In this document: piece after piece, positions 50,501 to 63,059 of the stretch
How the letters are laid out: each line of letters opens with the position of its first letter
Position numbering within the stretch: the stretch's first letter is position 1
NCBI GenBank assembly: GCA_003344405.1
Contig: NOWV01000057.1
Coordinates: 1 to 64,000, forward strand
Length of the DNA: 64,000 nucleotides
Direction of reading: 5' to 3'
Source: Trichoplax sp. H2
Lineage: Eukaryota > Placozoa > Uniplacotomia > Trichoplacea
The notes under the pieces: generated by a model
Databases searched by the model: none
What the model was told of the DNA's origin: nothing
What the model saw: the letters and a program-made list of their open reading frames with translations, nothing else
Translations under genes and position numbers: made by a program

Positions 50501-53500
50501 TGTGTGTTCCATCATGACGAATTTTCGTTGAGATCTTTCCTGCCTAGTGATCTCTTCTGCATTAGCTGTTACAGTGACTATATTCCATTCTATACACATA
50601 AACTACATTTATGGTTAGTTTTTCACAATTTGAAAGCTATTTATAGTTTTCCGTAAATATTTCAAGTTACACTATCAAATGAAAGACAAGATATGAGATA
50701 CTGTGAATAATCCCCGTGATAGCTTGATCTTAGCTTTATTGTCGGTTACATCTTAAATGCAGCTAAGTGTTTGTCTAATAAATAGGAAAATCATTTTTAA
50801 CTATGATTAGCTTCTCTTGCTCAACGTGAATGTAATGAAAAGTATAATCAAGTTATCCTAGTTGATTCACAAGTATTCTAAATAAATTGCAATAATTTAG
50901 TTAACTGGAAGTATTATGAAAGACTCATGCCTACACCGATATTATGGTTTTGCATTAACTGCACCGCGCAAATATTTCGTAGATTGGATAGTTAACTGTA
51001 TTATCAATAGATTATAACAGTCGTCTGTTTAAAATAGTGAAATAACTCATTAATATTGGTTTAAGTATGTCATATCTTACCTGATTTATGAGTTATACGA
51101 ACGATATTAAATAAAATGTAATTTACCGTTTCATATTTGAACACTTTATTAATGATTAAAGGATTCTAACTACATAACTTACAGAATTTTTAAATTGTTA
51201 TTTAAATGAATAAATTCTTCTGGTGGGACTTCACGAAGATTAGTGTTGCTTAGGTCACTAATCGGTTAATATACAATAAAATATCAAGATTTATGACAAA
51301 AGTTTAGCTACTTATAATAATGCAAGCCGTCTTCAAGTTCATACTTTGAGCAATTATTTATTAGGACTTAATGGACGATATCAGCATTTACTCACATAGA
51401 ATAACTATAGCATGTATTGATAGTAGGTGAGTCTGATACACAAGATTCCATCTTATAAAAACCTCGAATAGCTTGTTTAATGGCCGATAGAGACATATTG
51501 TTATTGCCTAATGAACTATAGATTCATGTACATTAATGTAATAAGTTATGAGTCCAATGCTATTTAAACATTAAAGATTCATAGATTGTGTATTTATATA
51601 ATATCCTAATCTTAATGTGTACAATTTGTACAAATTTGACGCTAAGAGTAACACTTACATTCCTCTAAGACTGGGATTCCTCTTGAAATAGGATTGCGGT
51701 ATTGCTGTAATGTTATTACCGGCTAACAGCCTGCAATGGTATGCAATAGTAAAATATTAAGCTAAATAATACTAAAATGCAAGGTTTAACTAAGACAATT
51801 GAGTTTTCTCAATATGCAAAAATTATTCCTTTAATTAATTAGACTAAAATGATGTGTTGATTAAGTATTCAATATTGATTGTCAGCCGGATACTTACAAA
51901 TTTGTCAGTTTACTTGATAATTTAATCAAGATTTGATCGTATAATTCAATCCCATTTGATATAAGATTATTATAACTTATATCCCTTTTAATGAATATAA
52001 AATTACTTGAAGTAAATCCTTCAAATAGAATTAATACATATACAAAATCAGCAAGTAAAATTCTTGCTAAAATTACACACCATGTTACGAGGGAATATAA
52101 AATGTAAAGTCTGAAATATGTTGGAAGGACGTTTATCTGTGAATGTCTTGTTCTGGTACGAGTCAAGTTCTTGAATACCATACTAATTACTAATAAAGAA
52201 ACATAGGATCTAACTGCGCGTGGATCAAGATCAATTCTATGGCTTAAAATATCTATATAATGTTCTACTACATCCCGTAGTAAGCTTATGGATCCTAATT
52301 AGTACAGTACCGTCACAATACAAACTACCGTAAAAAACTGGATCACTAAATTTAGTAAATTAACATTTCTATATGGTGATTAGAATGGATTACTAATGGT
52401 AGCAATCACTATTGTTATAACTTGTTACAGTAAATTAAAACTGGGTGGTGTGCTGCAGTAAGAATTTTTATATACTGGCGATAGGAGATCGTCAGCACTT
52501 ATAGTCGTGCTGTAGATAGATATCAGGGAGAACAAGCTTAGTAGTAGACATGTAGCAATTAGTTTTCGTCATAGTTCCCTTTTTTCATTGTTGCAATTTT
52601 AGATTTATAACAAAGTTATCTGGAATTAGTCGCTAGATGTCCATGACTATTAATATGGCTGTACTAATTTGGTTGATAAATTAAGTGAAACTTTACCGTT
52701 GAAATATTAAGATAAAGTATTGATGTTAGATGCTGCCGAAGTTTACCGTATATAAACCTAGTATACAATTGAATAAAATTAATTCTCTAGTCGTTTAACA
52801 TAGAAGCAAAGACGTCTAAGTTCTTTGTGTGTAATTAATTATTTAATAGATCCCAGAGAATATAGAAAATTTAGGAATCGCTTTAACGTAGCTCTTGTTA
52901 TGAAGCTGTTTGTAAATTTTTGATTCTAACTTATTGCTGGATGAATAAATGCTGTAATATTGGGAGTTCTTTGGTACGTTGTTGACTGTTGATTTACTGA
53001 TAAAATTTACTTACAATTTATGATTGATATTTCCAAATAATCTTTCACAATTTTGTGCAATGTAGGAGATGTTATTATTGTTTATCCTCCTAAATTTAAC
53101 AGAATGAATTAAATAGATACGTGTAATATCTGTTGACATATGTCAGTTTCTAGTAACCGCATTACAACTATATGATATAATACTGCATATCTACGCCTAT
53201 ATCTACGTATCAAGCACACCAGCAATTTAGTATTTTGCAGAATTAGTTTAGTGTCGTGGTTACAATATCGCGTTATTGAATCAAGATAAGCGCCATGATA
53301 AATAAAATTTGTGTTTATATTATATACTCATAGATTCCAAATCTTTAGCAATGAATATTTGTACACCTTTTTAAGATATTATCAATATGAATTGCTAATC
53401 TGCAATTAAATGTATTTAGATAGATTGGCATGATTAAGTATTATAATAATACTTACAAATCTATAATAGTTAGATAAATTGAGATGCAGTTTAAACTGGT

Positions 53501-56500
53501 AAGTTTATTGCGGTTCAATGACCTAATATTATAAAGAGAATATACAAAGACCAAGATATCGGTAAGATATCAGAAAATGAATGGGATAGCGAGAGTGTTA
53601 TCTTGCTTTTATCTGCTTCTGCCTACTTTATACATAGTCTATTTATTCACTTACAGTAACTGTAAATTTAATAATGTTACAAAACTGTCGTTGGAAATCT
53701 CTGTTATTCTGTTTTCATCTAAATATCTATAATTTAATAATCAAGCCAACGTTAATTAAAGAGTTATTTAGATTTAAGTAATGGATTAAATGCTTGTATA
53801 TAATATTGTAATAGAATATGAATTAGCATACATAGATTGGAGTTTAGTTAAATTTTTAAATGGCGCCTCAGCTATAGTAGAAATTCGATTTCCACGGCAA
53901 TTTCTAAAATATCAATTTATATGTACAGACAAGTAGATGAAAGTCGAGATTGTAGTTATTAATATTAGCATTCATATATGTTATGGTTGGGCTATCAATT
54001 TATAACAGTAAGGCTTTGTATACGTAAAGATTCTCAACCGGAAACTTTGTAAACGGTATGGAAAGGAAACTACGAAAACTGGTAACATGTTAAAACAATG
54101 ACTTACAAAAACCTTAAATTCTCTAAATCCGTAGAAAGTGTTCCATTCAAGGAAATGATTTGGTTAAAGCTGATATCACTGAAACATTAAAATATTATTA
54201 AATTGCTTGTTTGGTCTCGACGTCCTCTACGCTAGGTCTTAAAAAATAATTTGTATACAGTGAAGATAATTGTGATAATTTGATGAATGCCTGACTTGCA
54301 ACCATTGATATTTTGTTATGATCCAATTTTCTAATAGTAAATTAATAAATGAATTAGATTTATAAAGAAGGATACAGGAACGATTTGCTGCTATAAATAT
54401 ACACATTATATTATCGATGTATCTGAAGTATGCTGGCAATTGTAGAATCATCAATGTTATAGCCACTCACAAGTGTTTTAAACCCGAGCATTCGCTAAAT
54501 AAGCTATCTTCAAGAATTTCTATTAGATTGAAACTCAGGTGCCTTGTAATGGATTACACATGGTATGTACAATGCCTTAATAACGATTATGCGCTCTTCA
54601 ATGTTTGATTTGGTTTAAATTTTTTTAATTCTTACAATATGACGATTTTGCAAGAATTATTAAAATAGCTATTTTTCAGATCTCTAATTCGATTGTTGGA
54701 GGCATACCTAAGTAAGATATAAAGTTAAGGAATTTAAATTTAAATTCTGAATACGAAATGAATTTTATCATAAGCACCTATTCATCAAGATACAGTTCTA
54801 TATTTATGTAATAATCTAGTTAAATCAGATAATTTTAGTTTCGCTTAGCTTATTACCGGTACGTATTTCATTACTTCAATTAGGAGAATATTCATTTGAC
54901 TTACAATATATTCAGTTTATGCAGTGGCTGAATAAAGTCCAGAGTATCGATTCGATTGTTTCGAATATTCCTTATGAAAAAACATGATATTTGGAGATTT
55001 GTCGATATGTTGGTGATAATTGTATTTTAATATTGTTAATATTATTTTGATTACGGAACGGTTTGCATATGCACTTAATAATTTAGAAGTTTAATTGATT
55101 GGACTAAAATAATTGCTACAGTTGATTAATTTACGAAAGCAGTAATGACACTGGCAATAAGAAGATAATTTATGAATTATCGTCGCAATACTAATAGTCT
55201 ATTCCGTAGTCATGCTAATCTATCGTTTCTTACAGTTCCTTCAAGTTAATTGTTGAATTAAATGTATTCGGCTTAATATACTCTAGTCGGTTGTCATTTA
55301 TATTGCTATAATTCAAAAGAAAAGAAAGATGTTATGTGAATGAGTAAAATTTATTCTATTACTTCTCTACTATAATTACACCAAGACGAAATACATACAA
55401 CGTAGAGAGCATCGTGAAATTTTGAAATGATGGAAAAAGTTCGGTTGTGAGCCTAGTGATTCTATTCATGCTAACATCGCTAAACATTAAGATTATCAAC
55501 ATTTAAGTGATTACATCTATATAAATGCTTTAGAAAGATAGATATGGTAGCGTCTCTATCTCATTTGGATTAAATTATACAACTTAAAGAATCATTGCAT
55601 GGATTTATCGTATTCTGAGTATTACTTGATGTAATCTACAATAGCTTATTCAAGTTTGTAAGCCTTAAGAGCTAGTGAGAGGACACTTGGTAGCATTCCG
55701 ATTTTTACATTATGATGCACGTATATCTCACAAGAGTTCACTTATGCAAAGTATTAACTTACATAGAAGAAATGGCAGGAAGATTTTGAAAAGAAAGACT
55801 GGAGGCACTAATTAATTTGTTGCTAGAGATATTGCTAAAAAGATTTTAGTCGTTGTATTACTGTAATATTTCGATTGCATTTTAAAACAGTTAGAAAATA
55901 AAGTATATGGAAATTCACTTCTTGGCTGATCACGACTGTAATGTAATCAATTTTCTGTTTGTTTTATCTACTTGTATTTTATAATATAAGTCGAATTACA
56001 TTTTTTTCAAGTGTTGAAAACATCCAAATACTTTAAACGTATGGATTAAATTATTGGAAAGTTCCCTAAGTTAATAATTTAAATCAAATGCATTTCAGAT
56101 ATAAATTCTATATCTTTCGGTAGTTGGCTATATTATATTGTATGAAAAACAATTAGTAAAATAGAGTGACGTAAATATAAATGGCTACCATAAGATGATA
56201 AATTATAATATAGTTATGAGAATAAATTAATATTCAATGCTTTCTTCCTCTGCACAAATAAGATTTTTCGAGTTTTCAAACAACCGGTTTATTATAAATT
56301 AATTATTGAATTAATACGGAAACAGATTGGATAAAATACTTTACGACATGTACGATACGGGATTTTTTGTTGCATTGTGACATCTAGGATAGTTCAATGT
56401 TAATAATTGTAACTCACATTTTGGAAATGTTGTAGGTAATATTAGATGAACAGGCCATATTGACTTTTCGTATTTTATTTTTGGATAATCCGCTATTATA

Positions 56501-59500
56501 TCATAAATCAAGAAAAATATTATTTCTTTTACCAATATATAGTCTACATCTTTTAGAAGGGCGTGTGTTACGAAATTTAGCTTTTTCGTAAAATGCCTCC
56601 AAGTGCTTATATTCTACTTACTAGTGTTGTAAAGATTTAAAAGTATCTAGAGAAAGATCTGTTAGATAGTGAAAAAGATTTCCATCAAGCCAACTACACG
56701 TAGTAACAAAACAAAAATGTTGAGAAACATGAGAAGTTTTATATTGGTAATTGAAATATTTACTAGCATGCCATAAAAATGTACTGTTTGGGGTTTACAA
56801 TCTCTTAGGCTCGCAATCCAAAAAATCGAAATTTGAGTTATTAAAATTTAGCAAATCTCTTAACTAACACAAATAGCACAATTTCTAAAAACACTACTGA
56901 ATGCTAACTTATACAGCTGAACAATAATCACACTTTCAATTAGAAAATTTACAAAATTTAAGGAAAGGTTTCATTTGTAAAGCTAATCTATGGCACTTCA
57001 CAGAAATTATCAGGTACTAATATTTTTCGATTTATTCTTTTGTAAAAAGAATATAAACTAACATATTTTAATAACAAAACATATTTTAGATACGGCAGTT
57101 TCTAAAACACCAGCTAATATCTACAATATATGCAATATATATAGACTGCGAATCTATAACTATTCGTACGAACCTATGAATGCAAATCTGAATCAAAATA
57201 ACTAAAGTCTGGGTTATTTTCTATATATATATGCAATTAAAAATAATATTCTCACATTTCGGTAATATTTTTCAGGCCGGAGAAGGCATATGGTTGTATG
57301 GATTGGATTTTATTTGATCTTAAGTATCTAATTGGAAAAATTTTTAATATTACCAAAGAGATTTTAGTAAAACAATAATTTGTCTTCTAGTTTATCAGAA
57401 ACAGTAATAATTACTCACAACAACTGCAGCTTTGATAAATTTGCAAATTGAAAATCTTGTAGGGCAGTTAATCCGTTTTCATCTAGAAATCTATAGAGGT
57501 CATGAAAATAAAATTTTCATATTCAGGTAAAAGTGGTATAAAATATAGCAAATAATAAGAAGTTATCCGGCAATAGCCCATCAATTGATCTAAACGAAAA
57601 ACTATTACAGTCAATAATGAGTCTTATGGTCCCAGTTAAATCAGATTAATTTTGAACCTATGTTATCAGCCTTAACTGGTGACTAAGAAAATACTAAGAG
57701 TTGTATAATAGTTATATTCTCTTTAGCTTATAAGAAGTAATCAGGCACTAGCCAATAAGTTGATCTAAACTGACAAATATTACAGTGAGTAATGGGCTTT
57801 CAGTCGCACTTAAATCGAATTAATTTTGATACAAGCCTCAGCTTGTAACTAAGAAAACACTAAGGGTCGATTGTTTTTCTGATCTCCTTGACTTTAAATT
57901 ACTTTACTACTCGATACTGACGATTTTCATCGCCAGGTAGTCTCTGCAACAACATATTTCTCCTAGACTAAATATCAAATTCTATTCATAGTCCTACTAA
58001 TTTATGGTATCGTAAAATAAATTTCAATTAATGGTATTTAAATAACATTTTAAAGTATGCCATTTACTACGCAAGCTAAGATAATGATGATATTGTGAGT
58101 AGATACCAAATTGTGTTACCTTAAGAAGAAAGGCTTCAAGAATTTTTATATTGCGCGTTTAATACTTACAAACTTTTTAGACTATGAAGGTTGCTGAAGA
58201 CCGTCTGATTGAGTGAAGGCAGGTAATTATTAGTGATATGCCTATGATAAAATGAAATAAATAATTTAGAGCCAGAAAATGCTGCTAATGAGATTTCTAT
58301 CTACCGAATTAGTAATATATTTAACCAAATGCTGGATAGAAATAAGACACTAATTTAATAACCGGAAACAATGTAGTCTTACGTATGTATTTTACTAGTT
58401 TGCCATCAAGAAAGTTCTTAATTTTCATTGAGTTTCGAATTGTTTAAACTTATTACGCGTCACAATATCGTAATTTTATCTATTATTTCAGTTGCATCTT
58501 ATTCAGTTATCATTTGTTAGCTCTTAATATCAGAAGTTTGTTGCAAATCAGCTTTTTTACGAGAGTAACATTGAATAAATATTTGAATTTACGAAACTTG
58601 GGAGAATAACTTATCTCGTTAACTTGTAAATCTTACAAGGATTCAGATATCTTTGCTTTTACGTTAAAAAAATAACAAGATAAACGATTTTATATAACCT
58701 GCCAAGCCTATAGTTATACTTTTCTCTAATAGTTAAAAATATCATTTGTCATTTCTATTTATATATCTTAGCAGAGAACTTTTACTCAATTTATTGGTAT
58801 GCATAGATAAACTCGCCTGATGGCATGGAATCTTAAATCAAAGTCGCCTTCCGCTGTAGTTTACGAAATGATTTAAAGTGTAACTTATAATCAATTTTCT
58901 GCTAGAATTATAGCTGCGAGGACTTGTCTTGTAACTGATTAATTTTTAAACCGCCATATAATCATATCCGTCACACTATGGCACAAAAATTTACGGCCGT
59001 ATATTGTAATTGTATTAATCATAATTCACAGTACAAGTATTGAATCGAAATCATGACATCAGAATACGCACATGTAAGTTCATTAAAATTTAAGCAAGCA
59101 ATCTATTTATAACGGCAGATGGACAGCGATAAATCTGCGTTTAGCACCCATGGTAAAATTATAAAATGTGAACGAGTACATACGCTAAAGTAGTATTGTG
59201 ATTTTAAATTGTATGATGTGCAAGATATAACATTTTTAATTTAATGAAGGAATTTAACTTGTATGTATGCAGTTATTAAAGATTTAGACTTACAGCTTTT
59301 CGAGTTTATTCAGTCCAGTAAAAGCATTAATTTCCATGTAATGAATTTCGTTAGACGTTAAATCCCTAAATCATAAATAAACCTAAGCAACTTATTCTTA
59401 CATTTATTCTGTATACCTTTTCTAATAATAGATTAGTTTCGAAATTTTTTTGTATACTAAAATTAGCAGTAATTATATGTAACAGTACTGTACTTTGTCT

Positions 59501-62500
59501 GTGTTTAAATGCTAAGCTATATACTCTACATATAAAGATGTATTTGTGTTGATTATAATTTGTGTATCACTGATTGCCCATTAATTACTCAATTTTTATT
59601 AACTCAAATTTTGGGTTACAAGGCGAACCGAAGTAATAGCAGGAGACTATTGCTCGGCCATTATATCGAAATATTACTGGAATCATACTTTTTAATGCAT
59701 AATTATAAAAGGGCTTGTTTGCTGAGCATTGATTGCTTAAACCTGTACTGTTGCTATAGCTAGTAGATTTAAACTAGTTTCCTAGATAGTTGATGAAATA
59801 AAATATAAATGTGTTGTTAGCTAGCCAAATAGCATAATTTTTTGTGTACTTTTGGCTTACATCAAAATTTAAACCTAGTGTTTTAATCATAAAGTTCAAA
59901 TGAAATGATGAACTTTCTTATGTCCACTTTTAGCAGTTAAATAGTACAATATTTTTTTCTGGTGTGATTTAGATAGTTAAAAAATTGAAAAAATAAAATG
60001 GCTCGATATTTGATAGTTACTTGGACCGCTGATCTTATGGTAAGCTACATTCTCTTAAATGCAGTATTTTCATGATCAAAACTAAATCTAAAATCGATCA
60101 TTGAGAGAACAATTTTTTTGTCATGTTATTATATTACTAGTATTCGCCACTTACAAACTTTTGAGAGACAAAAGACCAGAGAATCCAAAGTTGCGTAAAT
60201 ACTGGATTTCATTCAAGTCTAAAGAACTGTGGTGTTTATCAATATGAGCTTATTTTACAGTGATATTTCTATTTCTATATTTTCAGTTCAAATACATATA
60301 TATCGATATAATTATAGGACAGGTGTATAAATGTAGCTTAATTAACCTAAATAAAATGGACCATGGCAGTTGTTTTGTGTTAAAAATGTTTACTTAAACT
60401 ATATGATAGATTTCAATTTGCCATATTAATCATGATTTTATATAGCTAATAATGACGTAAAATTATAAATGCAAAAGTACTTATTAAAATGGTTATGAAA
60501 TGATTATGGAAACGAATTATAAATATATATTAATATATTTAATTTACTTTCTACAGAACATTAATTTATCGTTTTATATTGTAGATGCGAGCATCTCGAG
60601 AGGATTATAATGCAATTGAAAGTGTGTTTTACATCTATTAATTTCGATATATCTACAAATTTGCCTAGGTCTTGCAGATAAAAAGAGCTATTTATCGTGT
60701 AGTACACTTCAGTATCATTCTAATNNNNNNNNNNNNNNNNNNNNTAGATTCTTGTGAGTAATTAATTATTGCTGTACTATTCTTTAGAACCTTGTAATAA
60801 AAAGCTTTTATAGTACTGGATTCCTCTGTGGACTAAAATTACTGTGGAAACGATATTACAACATCTATTAAAATATAGACTTCAAACTGCTATGACTTCT
60901 GAAACTAGACAGTATAGCAATAATTTATACGCAAGTATCATCGGAAATTAACTAGTTAGATAGTTACATTTACCGTAGCATTAAAATGGTACTTACAGCG
61001 TTATTAGTGATGCCAGAGATTTAAAAGTATTCACTTGCAAATATCGAATATTATTATGGCTAAGTAACCTATAGTTTGTTCATANNNNNNNNNNNNNNNN
61101 NNNNTGTAGATGCGAGCATCTCGAGAGGATTATAATGCAATTGAAAGTGTGTTTTACATCTATTAATTTCGATATATCTACAAATTTGCCTAGGTCTTGC
61201 AGATAAAAAGAGCTATTTATCGTGTAGTACACTTCAGTATCATTCTAATGTCAGGATATGTTAAACAGTAGTTTCTAGTACACTGTTTGGCAAGACATCT
61301 ATTAAAATATAGACTTCAAACTGCTAGGACTTCTGAAACTAGACAGTATAGCAATAATTTATACGCAAGTATCATCGGAAATTAACTAGTTAGATAGTTA
61401 CATTTACCGTAGCATTAAAATGGTACTTACAGCGTTATTAGTGATGCCAGAGATTTAAAAGTATTCACTTGCAAATATCGAATATTATTATGGCTAAGTA
61501 ACCTATAGTTTGTTCATAAGTTAAGTAATCAGTCAAATTTCTTTGTAATAGTTTTTCTTATGATATATCAGAGATTCAAGATATTTTTGAGCGAATGAGC
61601 ATAAATACTCAACCTACAAATGTGTTAGGTTATGTAGTCCATAAAATGTTTTCTCACGTATACGCTCCAACGAAGAAGTATTCAAATATCTACGAAAAAT
61701 TTTATTTTACAACCATTTAAATGTAAAAAAATGCCGTTAATTCCTTAAATTTGGATTATGTAATATTTTTTTCGCTACAGATGCTACAAAATAATACTAT
61801 AGTTTATTTATATCATTTAATAAATGGACTGCTTAAATATTAAAAATATATAGCAATGAATTTGATGCTTATGATACTTTATTGCAGTTCTTTAATTGAG
61901 CCTCGATATTTGACAATATGCTTACATTTTACGTAGATTCAAATTGCCATTGAATCCAAAAAGGTACGGGGGCAAAATTTGAATGCGTGTTGACGATAAA
62001 CTTCTGTAGTAGAAGATTGATTTGAAAAGTATATTAATAGAATTGTTTTGAAGTTATTGAATAATGCTTTCTAGGATAGCAAAGTAGCTGCTATTTTTAT
62101 TTATATTTAAAGAAGGGAATTCTTACATTTCTTTTAGAGCTGTACAATTCGAAAAAGCAAGAGAGGATACATTTTTAATTGTGCATCCAGTAAGGTATCT
62201 AACATAGATAAAATTTAATTGCTTTCAATAGTTTATTATTAAAGAGTGTACTGATTGAAAAAGCAATGAAATTGATTTTTTAAGATAAGCGCATTAGATA
62301 TGTCAAACCAACAGGTATTGCAGGTTCGTATTGTTGGAGAAAAAACTGTCTTTGATCTCAGTCAGCGAGCAAACTCCAAAATTTCTACAGCCAATATATA
62401 TGAATATACATACATTAAAATATTTTTCTATGTGTTTAACGGCAGTTTTAATTACTAGTGGGACACTTTACTCCATCGTATAGGTAAATCAGAATTAACC

Positions 62501-62963
62501 TTGATTTTAAATGACAGTATAGCACTAATTTGTATTATTTAAACAGTTCAATTTCACTTACAGCGATGTTAAGCCATGTAAATTAGAGAAAACAACGCTT
62601 GAAACATGTTGAACCTTATTTCCTGATAATTCTCTTTACAGTTATATAAATAACGCAATATTTAGAGAGTAACAGTGTGCGTATTATAGCAATACCTTTT
62701 TAGTAGATAAAATGGTTTCTTACAAAGTACTTATTCCAGAGGATCCTTCCAAACTTGTTTTGCTAATGGTACGAATATTATTATCTTGAAATATCCTGAA
62801 GATAATCAATAATACAACTCAAAAATTAAAAAACCAGCTTTAACTGTATCAAAAAGGTACTTCTTGTAGTTGAATATTGTACATAACTTACAAGTAGCTA
62901 AGCGATGGTAGATTGCTAAAAACGTAACTGTCGATCAATACGAGTTTATTCCAAGAAAGATCT
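47506..62963 (-). CDS. Leucine-rich-repeat GPCR (LGR/RXFP type), 5' end missing
   Basis: At least 25 LRR exons precede one long exon. LRR exons, 5' to 3': 62963-62892, 62795-62724, 62633-62562, 62198-62127, 62003-61926, 61493-61431, 60226-60155, 59365-59294, 58241-58170, 57490-57419, 56693-56622, 56492-56418, 55834-55763, 55305-55234, 54970-54905, 54707-54636, 54178-54107, 53726-53655, 53522-53457, 53089-53015, 51984-51898, 51730-51659, 51257-51183, 50281-50204, 49781-49704. Each encodes one repeat (e.g. YLDENRITEI). The final exon, 49060-47506, holds the cysteine hinge (YLCC...SSCENIL), seven helices starting SVWIMA, DRY, NPYIY, and a long polar tail. Family members bind glycoprotein hormones, R-spondins or relaxins. 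About 1120 residues are in the window; signal peptide and any LDLa module would be beyond 64000. No other ATG-bearing first exon was seen. Confidence 0.85.
52300..52940. mobile_element. Dispersed repeat copy in an LGR intron
   Basis: The segment is collinear with 63340-63800 and partly with 63900-64000. Shared signatures are an opening GTCAC...CTACCGT, a central GTTACAGTAAATT, GTTAG(A/C)TGCTG...GAAG, TCGTTTAAC-TAGAAGCAAA, CGTCTAA(A/G)TTCTT and GAAGCTG-TTTGT. There is no open frame, so it would be a non-autonomous element or a solo terminal repeat. Borders are approximate. Confidence 0.55.
57551..57872. repeat. Direct tandem duplication, period about 175 bp
   Basis: The two units share ATAAGAAGT-ATC, TTGATCTAAAC, ATTACAGT-A-TAATG, AAATC-GATTAATTTTGA and ACTAAGAAAA-ACTAAG. 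It lies in the LGR intron upstream of exon 57490-57419 and is not coding. Confidence 0.75.
59553..59670 (+). repeat. Second copy of the 4175-4290 repeat
   Basis: Similar in sequence and orientation to the end of the lectin-like frame. It produces a chance 67-codon open frame. It sits in an LGR intron on the opposite strand to the gene. Confidence 0.45.
60580..61518. other. Probable false tandem duplication around two assembly gaps
   Basis: 60580-60724 equals 61105-61249 (both 145 bp), and 60861-61084 equals 61295-61518 (both 224 bp) with only one difference seen. Runs of 20 n (60725-60744 and 61085-61104) separate the pieces. The middle contig starts with sequence related to the dispersed repeat family (TTCTTGTGAGTAATTAATTATT). 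The simplest reading is two haplotypes placed in tandem, one carrying an insertion. Confidence 0.75.
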
Positions 62964-63059
62964 CTATGAATTGACATAGTCATTATTAATCAATAATTAA
63001 CCATAATTAATTATTGTGATATCTTTACGCTACGAATAAAAGATCAATTTTAGATCGTG

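Larger units (their letters stand above)
49704..62963 (-). other. Array of 25 phase-2 symmetric LRR exons
   Basis: Every exon begins with the last base of a codon and ends after the second base of a codon, usually Leu or Met, at GTAAGT-like donors. Lengths are multiples of three (63-87 bp, mostly 72). Any exon can therefore be skipped or added without shifting the frame. Introns are roughly 50 to 1600 bp. One additional copy at 60997-61059 is nearly identical to 61431-61493 and is probably an assembly duplicate. Confidence 0.85.

Noticed and set aside
51392-51470. Possible LRR exon ending at a GTGAGT donor (minus)
   Set aside because: The frame lacks the leucine pattern and no good acceptor was found.
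58570-58634. Possible further LRR exon (minus, donor GTAAGA near 58634)
   Set aside because: The phase fits, but there is no acceptor before an in-frame stop and the LRR consensus is poor.
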